From VAZQ01 sp963753575 (GTDB lineage Bacteria; Pseudomonadota; Alphaproteobacteria; Rhizobiales; Xanthobacteraceae), in the NCBI GenBank assembly GCA_963753575.1, contig CAVWCR010000003.1, positions 1,302,001 to 1,366,000 on the forward strand: a stretch of DNA of 64,000 nucleotides, written 5' to 3'. Both the position numbers and the translations under genes were made by a program. This document shows, in pieces, positions 8,486 through 16,442 of the stretch (position 1 is the first letter of the stretch; each line of letters begins with the position of its first letter). Under the pieces are notes generated by a model. The model searched no databases. It was not told where the DNA came from and was given only the letters and a program-made list of their open reading frames with translations.

Positions 8486-9463
8486 ATGATTACCCGCCGC
8501 AGGATGCTCTGCGCCGCCACGGCTGCGCTCGTGCCGGCCAGTGGTAACGCTTACGCCCAGAGCGCCTGGCCGAACCGTTTCGTAAAGCTCGTGGTCCCGT
8601 TCACGCCCGGCGGCGGCATCGACGCCATCGGCCGCCTCATCGGGGCGCGCCTGTCCGAGAGGTGGGGCCAGCAGATGGTGGTCGAGAACAAGCCGGGCGC
8701 CGGTGGCAACATCGCGTCCGAATATGTCGCCCGCTCCGCGCCCGACGGCTACACGCTCTACATCACCGCGGGTGGCCTCGCGGTCAACCGCTTCCTCTAC
8801 CGATCGATCAGCTACGATCCGGTTGCCGATTTCGCGCCGGTGACGCTCATCTGCCTGTTCCCCAACCTCCTGGTCGTGCCGAATTCCTCGCCCGTGCACT
8901 CGATCAAAGAGCTGATCGCGCGTGCCAAGGCCAACCCCGGCAAGGTCACCTATGCGTCGCCCGGCCACGGCAGCTCGCCGCACATGAGCGCGGAGCTGTT
9001 CAGGTACCTCGCCAAGGTCGACCTCGTGCACGTGCCCTATCGCGGCGCTGCGCCCGCCTATACGGACGTCATCGCCGGCCGCGTCGACTGTACGTTCGCG
9101 GTCATGGCCTCGGGTCTGCCGCTCGTTCGAGCAGGCCAGGTCCGCGCGCTCGGCGTGAGCACCGCCAACCGGCAGCCGATCGCCCCGGACGTGCCGACGA
9201 TCGCGGAGGCGGGCGTGCCCGGCTATGACACCTCGTCATGGTTTGCCTTCTTCGTGCCGGCCAAGACGCCGCCCGAGATCGTCCGCAAGATGCATGCCGA
9301 CACCGTCGCGGCGATGGCGGAACCCGCCATCAAGGCCAAGCTCGATGCGCTCGGCGTCATCGCCGTGGGCTCGACGCCGGACGCGCTCGCGGCCCATCTC
9401 AAGGCCGAGATGGCCAAGTGGGGACCGGTCATCAAGGCAGCCAACATCAAGGTCAGTCAATGA
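8486..9463 (+). CDS. Bug/TTT-family periplasmic solute-binding protein (1 of 4)
   Basis: 325 residues from the ATG at 8486, which has a GGGAGGA site 6 bases upstream; upstream in-frame codons overlap gatB and are not used. A signal peptide is present (MITRRRMLCAATAALVPASG, cleavage near NAYAQS). The first strand WPNRFVKLVVPFTPGGGID carries the Bug P-x-x-PGG-x-D signature, followed by VENKPGAGG, APDGYTLYI and VPYRGAAPAYTDVIAGRVD. Such receptors bind carboxylates and feed tripartite tricarboxylate transporters (TctA/TctB), or act as orphan sensors. No TctA/TctB gene is in this window. It diverges from gatB and lies 103 bp upstream of an amidohydrolase in the same direction, so the two may share a substrate theme. 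Confidence 0.92.
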   Translation: MITRRRMLCAATAALVPASGNAYAQSAWPNRFVKLVVPFTPGGGIDAIGRLIGARLSERWGQQMVVENKPGAGGNIASEYVARSAPDGYTLYITAGGLAVNRFLYRSISYDPVADFAPVTLICLFPNLLVVPNSSPVHSIKELIARAKANPGKVTYASPGHGSSPHMSAELFRYLAKVDLVHVPYRGAAPAYTDVIAGRVDCTFAVMASGLPLVRAGQVRALGVSTANRQPIAPDVPTIAEAGVPGYDTSSWFAFFVPAKTPPEIVRKMHADTVAAMAEPAIKAKLDALGVIAVGSTPDALAAHLKAEMAKWGPVIKAANIKVSQ

Positions 9464-9566
9464 GTGAGCGCGGGCGTGATGAGCCACCGCGGCCCGGTTC
9501 GACCTGGTGTCGACCGGCAGTCCGGTTTCATGAGCGAGAGACAAGGTTTCTTAAGGGAGTGTAACA

Positions 9567-11228
9567 ATGCGTTGGTCAATCATCCAAGCGCTCACAATCG
9601 GTCTGCTGGCGGGTCTGGCGACAGCCGCCCACGCGCAGCCCGCCGACACCATCCTGGTGAACGGCAAAATCCTCACCGTCGATGACCGCTTCACCATCAC
9701 CCAGTCGATCGCCATCCGCGGCCAGCACATCGTCGCGGTTGGCACGGCTGCCGACACTGAAAAGCACAAAGGCGCGCAGACCCGCGTCATCGATCTCAAG
9801 GGCCACACTGTGATCCCGGGGCTGATCGACAATCACGCGCACTGGGTGCGCGCCGCCGAGCACGACGAATTGCGTTTCGATGGCATCACCTCGCGCAAGC
9901 GGGCGCTCGAGCTCCTGGCCGAGCGCGTCCGCAAGGCCAAGCCCGGCGAATGGATCGCGGTGCTTGGCGGCTGGTCGGAAGACCAGTTTACCGACGAGCC
10001 GCGCGGCTTCCCGCTCGAAGAGCTCGACCGCATCGCCCCCAACAACCCCGTTGCGATCCAGGCGGTCTACCTCCACACCTATCTCAACAGCGTCGGCCTC
10101 ACTGCCGCCAAGATCGATGCCAGCACGCCGAACCCGCCCCGCGGCACCATCGAGAAGGACGCGAGCGGAAAACCGACCGGTCTCGTCAACGGCGCCGGCG
10201 GCGTCGCCTTCGTGGCGGCAAGGATTCCCCATGACACCAAGGAGGCCTGGCTCGCCAACACCCGCAAGCTCGTCGCCTATCTCAATTCAATGGGCCTGAC
10301 CGCGTGGCTCGACGCCGGCGGGCGCGGCATGGGGGCGCAGCACTACGAGCCTTACCGGCAGCTCGCCGACCGCGGCGAGCTCAACATCCGGCTGTTCTTC
10401 ACCACCATCCGGCAGCCCTCAACGCCGGCGCAGGTCGACGCCGTGCTCAAAGAAATCCCGCAGCAAAAGCCGTTCCAAGGCAATGCTTATTTCGACCTCG
10501 TGGGCTGGGGTGAATCGATCTATGCGCCGGTCACCACCCAGCTGCTGCGCGCCTCGAGCAACACCAAGCCCGAGGACATGGCGCAGATGCGCCGCATCGC
10601 CGACGCGCTCGCCCAGCATGGCCTCTATCTCAACGCGCATGTGGAGATGGAAGCCGCGATCGACGCGTTCCTCGATGTCTACGAGAGCATCAACAAGGAA
10701 CACCCGATCAAGGCGCTGCATTGGTCGTTTTCGCACCTCGACCAGGTCACCGAAGCGCAACTCGAGCGCATGAAGCGGCTCGGCATGTCGGCACAGATCC
10801 ACAGCCGGCCGCTCATCCAGGGCGCGCTGATGCACAAGGTGCACGGCGACAAGGCTTGGGATATGCCGCCGTTCCGGCGTGTGCAGGATTCCGGCATCCA
10901 CTGGGGGCTGGGCTCCGACGCGACCGCGGTGACGACTTCGAACCCGTTCTACACCTTAAGCCTCGCCGTCACCGGCAAGATGGTGGGCGGGCGCCACGTC
11001 AACCGCCAGAGCGTCACGCGGGAGGAAGCGTTGATCGCGCATACGCGCTCGAACGCCTATTTCCTGTTCCACGAAAGCGATCTCGGCTCGCTCGCGCTCG
11101 GCAAATATGCCGACCTCTTGGTGCTCGACCGCGACTACCTCACGGTGCCGGCCGACGAGATCAAGGACATCAAGCCGCTCATGACCATGGTGGGCGGCAA
11201 GGTCGTGTACGACGCCATGCCGAAGTGA
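9567..11228 (+). CDS. Secreted amidohydrolase, YtcJ-like (amidohydrolase_3)
   Basis: 553 residues with a signal peptide (cleavage after AAHAQ, about residue 24), so probably periplasmic, unlike most of the family. Domain order is a small beta-sandwich (ADTILVNGKILTVDD), then the TIM barrel with the metal site GLIDNHAHW. Further metal or active-site segments are LNAHVEMEAAID, WSFSHLDQVTEAQL and HWGLGSDATAVTTSNPF, and the closing strand is LGKYADLLVLDRDYL. Relatives hydrolyse C-N bonds such as N-substituted formamides; the substrate is not predictable. An AAGGGAGTG site precedes the ATG. It follows the Bug receptor, suggesting uptake or sensing of a compound processed in the periplasm. Confidence 0.88.
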   Translation: MRWSIIQALTIGLLAGLATAAHAQPADTILVNGKILTVDDRFTITQSIAIRGQHIVAVGTAADTEKHKGAQTRVIDLKGHTVIPGLIDNHAHWVRAAEHDELRFDGITSRKRALELLAERVRKAKPGEWIAVLGGWSEDQFTDEPRGFPLEELDRIAPNNPVAIQAVYLHTYLNSVGLTAAKIDASTPNPPRGTIEKDASGKPTGLVNGAGGVAFVAARIPHDTKEAWLANTRKLVAYLNSMGLTAWLDAGGRGMGAQHYEPYRQLADRGELNIRLFFTTIRQPSTPAQVDAVLKEIPQQKPFQGNAYFDLVGWGESIYAPVTTQLLRASSNTKPEDMAQMRRIADALAQHGLYLNAHVEMEAAIDAFLDVYESINKEHPIKALHWSFSHLDQVTEAQLERMKRLGMSAQIHSRPLIQGALMHKVHGDKAWDMPPFRRVQDSGIHWGLGSDATAVTTSNPFYTLSLAVTGKMVGGRHVNRQSVTREEALIAHTRSNAYFLFHESDLGSLALGKYADLLVLDRDYLTVPADEIKDIKPLMTMVGGKVVYDAMPK

Positions 11229-11247
11229 CCGGTCGGAGCCTGGTCAC

Positions 11248-11263
11248 GCCCGCGCAAGCGGGC
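11248..11263. terminator. Hairpin between convergent genes
   Basis: GCCCGC-GCAA-GCGGGC forms a perfect 6-bp stem and tetraloop in the 42-bp gap between the convergent amidohydrolase and the 96-residue ORF. It could terminate both directions. It also resembles the CCCGCG...GCGGGCATCC core of a repeat common in Rhizobiales, so it may be a repeat-derived terminator. Confidence 0.45.
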
Positions 11264-11270
11264 ATCCGTG

Positions 11271-11561
11271 CTATTTTGCGAGCAGCTCCCGCGCGATCGC
11301 AGCCCATTCGGCCGGCAGCGCCTCCGAGGCCGCGGGCTTGCCCGCCTGCTTGTACCAGTAGCGGGCATTCTCCTGGTCGCCTTCGACCCGGTGCAGATAG
11401 GCGTGCACCCAGGCGCAGTCCTTGCCGTCCTCGTCCATCACGATCTTGTGCGCGCGGTCCCAGTCGTCCTTGCCGGCCCACCAGAGACCTACAAGCGCCG
11501 GCGCGAGGCCCGCGGGCGGGCGCGCTTTCGACAGCGTGCGTTTGAACTCGGCGAGCGTCAT
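11271..11561 (-). CDS. Conserved small hypothetical protein, 96 aa
   Basis: A 96-residue soluble acidic protein without signal or membrane segment, starting MTLAEFKRTLSKARPPAGL. The region LVGLWWAGKDDWDRAHKIV, CAWVHAYLHRVEGDQENARY and WYKQAGKP looks like a pair of TPR-like helices: small residues at packing positions and repeated aromatic W/Y. It lies 53 bp downstream of gatA in the same direction, so it is likely the last gene of that transcript. I do not recognise a named family. Coding is supported by its coherent composition. Confidence 0.75.
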   Translation of the reverse strand: MTLAEFKRTLSKARPPAGLAPALVGLWWAGKDDWDRAHKIVMDEDGKDCAWVHAYLHRVEGDQENARYWYKQAGKPAASEALPAEWAAIARELLAK

Positions 11562-11614
11562 GGCACGGCACTATACCTCCCCCGCAGCGGCCTTTCAGGG
11601 AAGGGATAAAGAGC

Positions 11615-13093
11615 CTACCACCACCGCTGCGGCGAAAAACGTCCGGCCGCCTGCTCGATCACCGCTGCGAGTGAGAACAGCGTCTCTTCGTCGAATGGCC
11701 GGCCGATCAATTGCAGCGCCAGCGGCAGGCCGTCTGTCGACAGCCCGGCCGGCACCGCGAGCCCCGGCAGGCCCGCCATGTTGACCGTCACCGTGAACAC
11801 GTCGTTGAGATACATCTCGATCGGATCGGCCTGTCCCTTCTCGCCGATGCCGAAGGCAGCCGACGGCGTCGCCGGCGTCAGGATCGCATCCACGCCGCTC
11901 GCGAAGCACTGTTCGAAGTCGCGCTTGATCAGCGTGCGCACTTTCTGCGCCCGCAGATAGTAGGCGTCGTAGTAGCCGGCCGAGAGCACATAGGTGCCGA
12001 TCATCACGCGCCGGCGCACCTCCTTGCCGAAGCCCTCCGCGCGCGTCTTCTGGTACATGTCGACGATATCGCGCCCCGGCACGCGCAGCCCATAGCGCAC
12101 GCCGTCGTAACGCGCGAGGTTCGACGATGCTTCCGCCGGCGCCACGATGTAATAGGCCGGCAGCGCGTACTTGGTATGCGGCAGCGATATCTCGACGATC
12201 TCGGCACCCGCGGCCTTGAGCCACGCGACGCCCTGTTCCCACAGCTTCTCGATCTCCGGCGCCATGCCGTCGATGCGGTATTCCTTCGGCACGCCGATCT
12301 TGCGGCCCTTCACCGCCTTGCCGACCGCAGCTTCGTAGTCCGGCACGGAGCGATCGACCGACGTGGTGTCCTTGGGATCATGTCCCGCCATCGAGCGCAG
12401 CAGGATCGCGGCGTCACGCACCGTGCGCGCGATCGGGCCGGCCTGATCGAGCGAGGACGCATACGCGATGATGCCGAAGCGCGAGCAGCGGCCGTAGGTG
12501 GGCTTGATCCCGACCGTGCCCGTGAAGGCGGCAGGCTGGCGGATCGATCCGCCGGTGTCGGTCGCAGTCGCGCCGAGACAAAGCATTGCCGCCACCGCCG
12601 CAGCCGAGCCTCCCGAAGAGCCGCCCGGAACCAATCCTTCGGTGTTGGCGCCGCGCCGCCGCCATGGATTGACCACCGGCCCGAAGCACGAGGTCTCGTT
12701 CGAGGAGCCCATCGCAAACTCATCGTTGTTGAGCTTGCCGAGCATCACCGCGCCGTCGCGCCAGAGATTGGCGGTGACCGTCAACTCGTACGGTGGCGTG
12801 AAATTGTCGAGGATGTGCGAGCAGGCGGTCGTGCGTACGTCGCGGGTCGCGAACAGATCCTTGACGCCGAGCGGGATGCCTTCGAGCGGCCGCGCGTCGC
12901 CCGCTGCAAGGCGCGCATCGGCTACGCCCGCCATGGCGCGCGCGGCCTCCGGCGTCTCCAGCACATAGGCATTGAGCGCGCGCGCCGTCTCGATCGCCGC
13001 AAGATGCGCGTCGGCGAGCTCGACAGCGGAGAAGCGCTTCTTGAGGAGCCCTTCGCGCGCCTCGCCAAGCGTAAGCGATGTGAGGTCGGTCAT
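11615..13093 (-). CDS. gatA: Asp-tRNA(Asn)/Glu-tRNA(Gln) amidotransferase subunit A
   Basis: 492 residues starting MTDLTSLTLGEAREGLLKKR at 13093. This start overlaps the preceding small gene by ATGA and matches family length; an ATG 21 bases upstream is in frame but less likely. It is an amidase-signature serine hydrolase with the Ser-cisSer-Lys triad: Lys in IPLGVKDLF, the cis-Ser region in DTGGSIRQPAAF, and the nucleophile motif VPGGSSGGSAAAVAAM. GatA releases ammonia from Gln or Asn and channels it to GatB for tRNA-dependent amidation. Neighbours are the 64-residue ORF and gatC upstream, with gatB farther downstream beyond an inserted plus-strand pair. Confidence 0.97.
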   Translation of the reverse strand: MTDLTSLTLGEAREGLLKKRFSAVELADAHLAAIETARALNAYVLETPEAARAMAGVADARLAAGDARPLEGIPLGVKDLFATRDVRTTACSHILDNFTPPYELTVTANLWRDGAVMLGKLNNDEFAMGSSNETSCFGPVVNPWRRRGANTEGLVPGGSSGGSAAAVAAMLCLGATATDTGGSIRQPAAFTGTVGIKPTYGRCSRFGIIAYASSLDQAGPIARTVRDAAILLRSMAGHDPKDTTSVDRSVPDYEAAVGKAVKGRKIGVPKEYRIDGMAPEIEKLWEQGVAWLKAAGAEIVEISLPHTKYALPAYYIVAPAEASSNLARYDGVRYGLRVPGRDIVDMYQKTRAEGFGKEVRRRVMIGTYVLSAGYYDAYYLRAQKVRTLIKRDFEQCFASGVDAILTPATPSAAFGIGEKGQADPIEMYLNDVFTVTVNMAGLPGLAVPAGLSTDGLPLALQLIGRPFDEETLFSLAAVIEQAAGRFSPQRWW

Positions 13094-13284
13094 TCCGGAT
13101 CCGGGGCGTCGCAAACGAATGGATTGGCGGGCTTCGACGCCTGGGGCGATTGCCGGCCCGGCACCGGCAGGCCGGCGGCCTCGAAATCGGCGGCCGTGAA
13201 GCCCTCCGGCATCACGCCGCGCGCGACCGCCATCTCCATCTCATAGCGGTAGAGCAGGTCCTGCTCTTCACATGCCCAGCACAT
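13090..13284 (-). CDS. 64-aa CxxC-starting small protein coupled to gatA
   Basis: The protein begins MCWACEEQDLLYRYEMEMAV and continues ARGVMPEGFTAADFEAAGLP, with a Pro/Ala-rich tail. Its N-terminal CWAC is a CxxC pair suited to metal binding or redox chemistry. Its stop TGA overlaps the gatA ATG as ATGA, indicating translational coupling, and GAGGTGG precedes its own start. The frame is coherent and the composition protein-like. The function is unknown; position suggests production in fixed ratio with GatA. I do not assign it to a named family. Confidence 0.72.
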   Translation of the reverse strand: MCWACEEQDLLYRYEMEMAVARGVMPEGFTAADFEAAGLPVPGRQSPQASKPANPFVCDAPDPE

Positions 13285-13691
13285 CGGCCCACCTCGTCAT
13301 CCCGAATTATCCGATGCGCCCCGCGATTGCACCCCGATCCGTGCGGCAATCCCTATTTTCGTACTTAAAATATTGATTCTATTATAGAATTTTGATTCTT
13401 GGGTTCGTTTTGGCAAAAACTACAGCCGCGGCGCTCTGCACTCACATTATACATCAGCCTGCGAGCGCGCCCCTCGATACCCGTTGATCCTATACAAACC
13501 ATTGATCCAACTCATATTTCACGTGTTGGGTTCGTCTTGGCAAAAAGTCTGCAACAAACCTCTGCCGCGGCGACCCCTGTGCGAGCACTTGCGGCGCGGC
13601 CGCGACGGCATCCCATGCCTCGGCGGCTCGTCATTCACCAAGAGCAAATATAAGGCTTGGCGGTTGCTCCCGCAAGGCTCCCTGCGGCTCC
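13285..13691. repeat. gatC-gatA spacer with repeated GGGTTCGTYTTGGCAAAAA
   Basis: About 400 bases with no supported gene. Two near-identical 19-mers lie at 13401-13419 and 13528-13546, each followed within 20 bases by a GCCGCGGCG stretch, so a segment of about 35-45 bp is imperfectly duplicated 127 bp apart. An AT-rich palindrome ATTCTA-TTA-TAGAAT sits at 13376-13390, flanked by TTGATTCT on both sides. These frames can be translated (GSFWQK-like peptides), but I take that as repeat-derived, not a gene. Confidence 0.6.
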
Positions 13692-13979
13692 CTACTCCAC
13701 GACCTTGGGGACCAGGAAGTAGTGGCCCTCGGTCGCGGGGGCGTTGCGCATGATGTCGTCCGCGATGCCGCCGTCGGTAACCTGGTCGCGGCGCTTCTTC
13801 ATCGCCATCGGGGTCACCGATGTCATCGGCTCGACGCCCTCGACGTTCACTTCGGCAAGCTGCTCAACGAAGGCCAGGATGGCGTTGAGCTCGCCCCTGA
13901 GGTGCTCGACCTCGTCCTCCGCAACCGCAATGCGAGCGAGATGCGCGATACGGCGGACGGTGTCGGCGTCGACGGACAT
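13692..13979 (-). CDS. gatC: Asp-tRNA(Asn)/Glu-tRNA(Gln) amidotransferase subunit C
   Basis: 95 residues, the standard GatC length. It starts MSVDADTVRRIAHLARIAVA, continues with LNAILAFVEQLAEVNVEGVE and ends near EGHYFLVPKVVE. GatC is the small clamp that wraps around the GatA-GatB interface and stabilises GatA. It is the first gene of the minus-strand gatC - small ORF - gatA group, but a repeat-bearing gap of about 400 bp separates it from the next gene, unusual for this normally tight operon. Confidence 0.95.
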   Translation of the reverse strand: MSVDADTVRRIAHLARIAVAEDEVEHLRGELNAILAFVEQLAEVNVEGVEPMTSVTPMAMKKRRDQVTDGGIADDIMRNAPATEGHYFLVPKVVE

Positions 13980-14063
13980 GCTCAGCCCACAGTCAAAGGA
14001 GAACGGATATCAAGCTCAATATCAAACGCTTCGGCGCCGAAGGTCAACGAACACGACTCTCCT

Positions 14064-14133
14064 GGTCACGTCTCCCAGGTCACGTCTCCCAGGTCACGTC
14101 TCCCAGGTCACGTCTCCCAGGTCACGTCTCCCA
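14064..14133. repeat. 14-bp tandem repeat, five perfect copies
   Basis: Five uninterrupted identical copies of GGTCACGTCTCCCA, without spacers. The array lies upstream of gatC (minus strand) and upstream of the NMT1-like gene (plus strand), in their shared intergenic region. Each unit carries GTCACGT, close to a GTCACGTGAC-like half-palindrome. Confidence 0.95.
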
Positions 14134-14323
14134 TGGCTGCTCACGAGGCATCGCCACTCGCCTGTTCCAAAATTGACAATTCGTGCAAATTATATCACAC
14201 GTTGAACTGGCCGTGTCGGTGCGCACGCGCAACATCAACACCGACCGATGGGTCCAGGGCGACGACGCGTCCACGCGCCGCCTCTGTCGACCCCCAAGCA
14301 CAATAAATTCGGGGAGATCATCC

Positions 14324-15280
14324 ATGCAGAAGACATTGAGGCTCGAAACCACCGCGCCCTTCCAGGGGCTTGCAGAGCTCGTGGCCTATGACGAAGGCCT
14401 GTTCGCCAAGGAAGGCATCACGATCGAATGGATCGATCGCGAGAAGGGCGTCGACAAGAGCCCACAGATGCACATCACGAACCACAAGGAAGCCCCGCGC
14501 TTCGCCAGCCACGGCAGCCAGCTCGAGCAGGGCAAGGCCGACCTCTATAACGCCTGCGAGTGGGGCAACTATTCGCGCGTCGAGGGTACCAAGGTCCAAA
14601 GCCGCCAAGTGGGCCGCCGCTCGATCGTGACCTATGCGGCGCTGGTCGTGCGCGCGGACTCGCCGGTGCAGACCCCGCAGCAGTTCGCCAACCGGCAGAT
14701 CGGCGTCCCGTTCTACAACGGCACGCACTACCTGGCGATCCAGATGCTCGAAGGCTTCGTGCCGCGCGAGCAGATCAAGCTCGGCCGCGTGCCGAACGGC
14801 TCACCCTACCGGTTCAAAATGCTCATGGACGGCACCATCGAAGCCACCACCTTGACCGAGCCCTATATCTCGCTCGCTGAAAAGAAAGGATGCCGGCTGG
14901 TGATCGCGGCCTTCCATCATGGAACGGAAGTCGCGTCCGACCGCGTTGACGCCGAGACCTACAGCGCTTTCAACCGCGCGGTGCGCGAGGCAGTTCGGCG
15001 CATCAATGCCAACAAGCGCGCCTACATGCACTACTTCATCGACTACTACAAAGACAAAGACCCTGAGATCGCCAAGCTGACCATCGACGACCTGCGCGAG
15101 AGCCGGATCTACATGGTCGATCCGGCGCCCATCCCGGCCGACGAGCTGCAGCGCACCTACGATTGGATGAAGAGCTGGGATTTCCTCGAGACCGCGAGCT
15201 GTGCAACCGACCTGGTCGACATGAACGTGCAGCAAAAGGGCTACCAACGGGCGCCACACGAGCCGGCTCCGCTGCAGTAG
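14324..15280 (+). CDS. NMT1/THI5-like binding protein without a signal peptide
   Basis: 318 residues from the ATG at 14324 after a GGGGAGAT site. The opening MQKTLRLETTAPFQGLAELV and AYDEGLFAKEGITIEW match the first lobe of NMT1/THI5-like (SsuA/TauA-fold) periplasmic binding proteins. VVRADSPVQTPQQFANRQIG and ATTLTEPYISLAEKKG are typical hinge and second-lobe segments. No hydrophobic leader is present at the chosen start, and the upstream in-frame extension is not a leader either. It may therefore be cytoplasmic, like the pyrimidine-synthesis THI5 branch, or be mis-started. One base separates its stop from the next gene, a Bug receptor, so the two are co-transcribed. Confidence 0.8.
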   Translation: MQKTLRLETTAPFQGLAELVAYDEGLFAKEGITIEWIDREKGVDKSPQMHITNHKEAPRFASHGSQLEQGKADLYNACEWGNYSRVEGTKVQSRQVGRRSIVTYAALVVRADSPVQTPQQFANRQIGVPFYNGTHYLAIQMLEGFVPREQIKLGRVPNGSPYRFKMLMDGTIEATTLTEPYISLAEKKGCRLVIAAFHHGTEVASDRVDAETYSAFNRAVREAVRRINANKRAYMHYFIDYYKDKDPEIAKLTIDDLRESRIYMVDPAPIPADELQRTYDWMKSWDFLETASCATDLVDMNVQQKGYQRAPHEPAPLQ

Positions 15281-15281
15281 C

Positions 15282-16301
15282 ATGCTCCGCTGCCTCACAG
15301 GCGTGACGTTGGCGCTCATCGGCGCCAGCGCTCCTGTGCGGGCGGACGCGGTCTCCGACTTCTACCACGGGCGGACCGTCAGCTTGGTCATCGGCTATGC
15401 GCCGGGCGGCGGCTACGATCTCTACGCCCGCACGCTTGCGCGCCACATCAGCCGCCACATCCCGGGCAATCCGACGATCGTGGTGCAGAACATGCCGGGC
15501 GCGGGCTCGATCAAGGCGGCGAATTTCCTCTACACCATCGCGCCCAAGGACGGCTCGACCTTCGGCGGCTTCTCGCGCGGCGCCTTCATCGACCCGCTGC
15601 TCGGCCGCAAAGAGGGCATCAAATTCGAAGCGCGGAAATTCGGCTGGCTCGGCAGCATCTCGAGCGAGGTCGGCGTCTGCGCGTTCCGCTCGGGCGCCGG
15701 CATCAAGTCGTGGGCCGACATGCGCCGCAAGCCCTTCGTCATCGGCTCGACCGGCGCGGGCGCCGACGCCGACGTGTTCCCGACCGTGTTGCGCAAGATG
15801 TTCAAGCTGCCCATGAAGGTCGTGGCCGGCTACGGCAGCGCCGCCGAGATCGTCATCGCGATCAAGCGCGGCGAAGTGGACGGGCGTTGCGGCTGGTCAT
15901 GGTCGAGCCTCCTGAGCTGGAACCGCGACATGTACGAGCGCAGGGAGATCGACGTCGTGCTGCAGCTCGCGGCCCGCAAGATCGACGAGCTTGCGAACGT
16001 GCCGCTCATCACCGAGGTTGCGGAAACCGACGAGCAGCGCACCGCGCTCAAGCTCATCGTCTCGCGCCAGGCAATGGCGCGGCCGTTCGTGCTGCCGCCC
16101 GGCGTGCCGGCGGAGCGCTTGGCGGCGCTGCGCGAAGCCTTCGCGGCCACGATGAAAGATCCCGCGTTTCTCGCCGACGCCAAGCGCCAGGATCTCGAGG
16201 TGCGACCGGTCCTGGGCGCGGACGCCGACGCGCTGATCAAGGAGGTCTATGCGACGCCACCTGAGACGGTGAAGCTCGCGATTGAATACATGAAGGAATG
16301 A
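15282..16301 (+). CDS. Bug/TTT-like solute-binding protein (2 of 4), divergent subtype
   Basis: 339 residues with a signal peptide (MLRCLTGVTLALIGASAPVR, cleavage near ADA). The fold markers are TVSLVIGYAPGGGYDLYART, VQNMPGAGSIKAANFLY and VIGSTGAGADADVFPTVLRK, with a receptor-like C-terminus (EVYATPPETVKLAIEYMKE). The GYAPGGGYD variant of the Bug signature marks the subtype whose members often accompany other binding proteins. The start codon lies one base after the NMT1-like gene stop, so the two genes form an operon. The 140-bp gap to the convergent VOC gene has no clear terminator. The ligand is unknown and no TctA/TctB partner is nearby. Confidence 0.87.
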   Translation: MLRCLTGVTLALIGASAPVRADAVSDFYHGRTVSLVIGYAPGGGYDLYARTLARHISRHIPGNPTIVVQNMPGAGSIKAANFLYTIAPKDGSTFGGFSRGAFIDPLLGRKEGIKFEARKFGWLGSISSEVGVCAFRSGAGIKSWADMRRKPFVIGSTGAGADADVFPTVLRKMFKLPMKVVAGYGSAAEIVIAIKRGEVDGRCGWSWSSLLSWNRDMYERREIDVVLQLAARKIDELANVPLITEVAETDEQRTALKLIVSRQAMARPFVLPPGVPAERLAALREAFAATMKDPAFLADAKRQDLEVRPVLGADADALIKEVYATPPETVKLAIEYMKE

Positions 16302-16442
16302 CCGCGGCCGGTCGGGCCTCTGATCCGCTCGGCGGTCGAGCCGCGCCAACATCGCGGACGTTGCCAGTCGCGTGGAATTTAGGTCTCTGTCCGCTCAAGA
16401 ACGAAGGCCTTGTGCTCAGTCTGCATCAGGCGAAGGCGTCTC

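Noticed and set aside
11711..13246. 511-codon plus-strand open frame
   Set aside because: Antisense of gatA and the small coupled ORF; no family resemblance.
13399..13753. Plus-strand frames giving GSFWQK-type peptides
   Set aside because: Two overlapping frames both derive from the duplicated 19-mer, lack ribosome sites and run into gatC antisense.
14064..14133. CRISPR or integron repeat
   Set aside because: The 14-bp copies are directly abutting, with no spacers or cassette ORFs.
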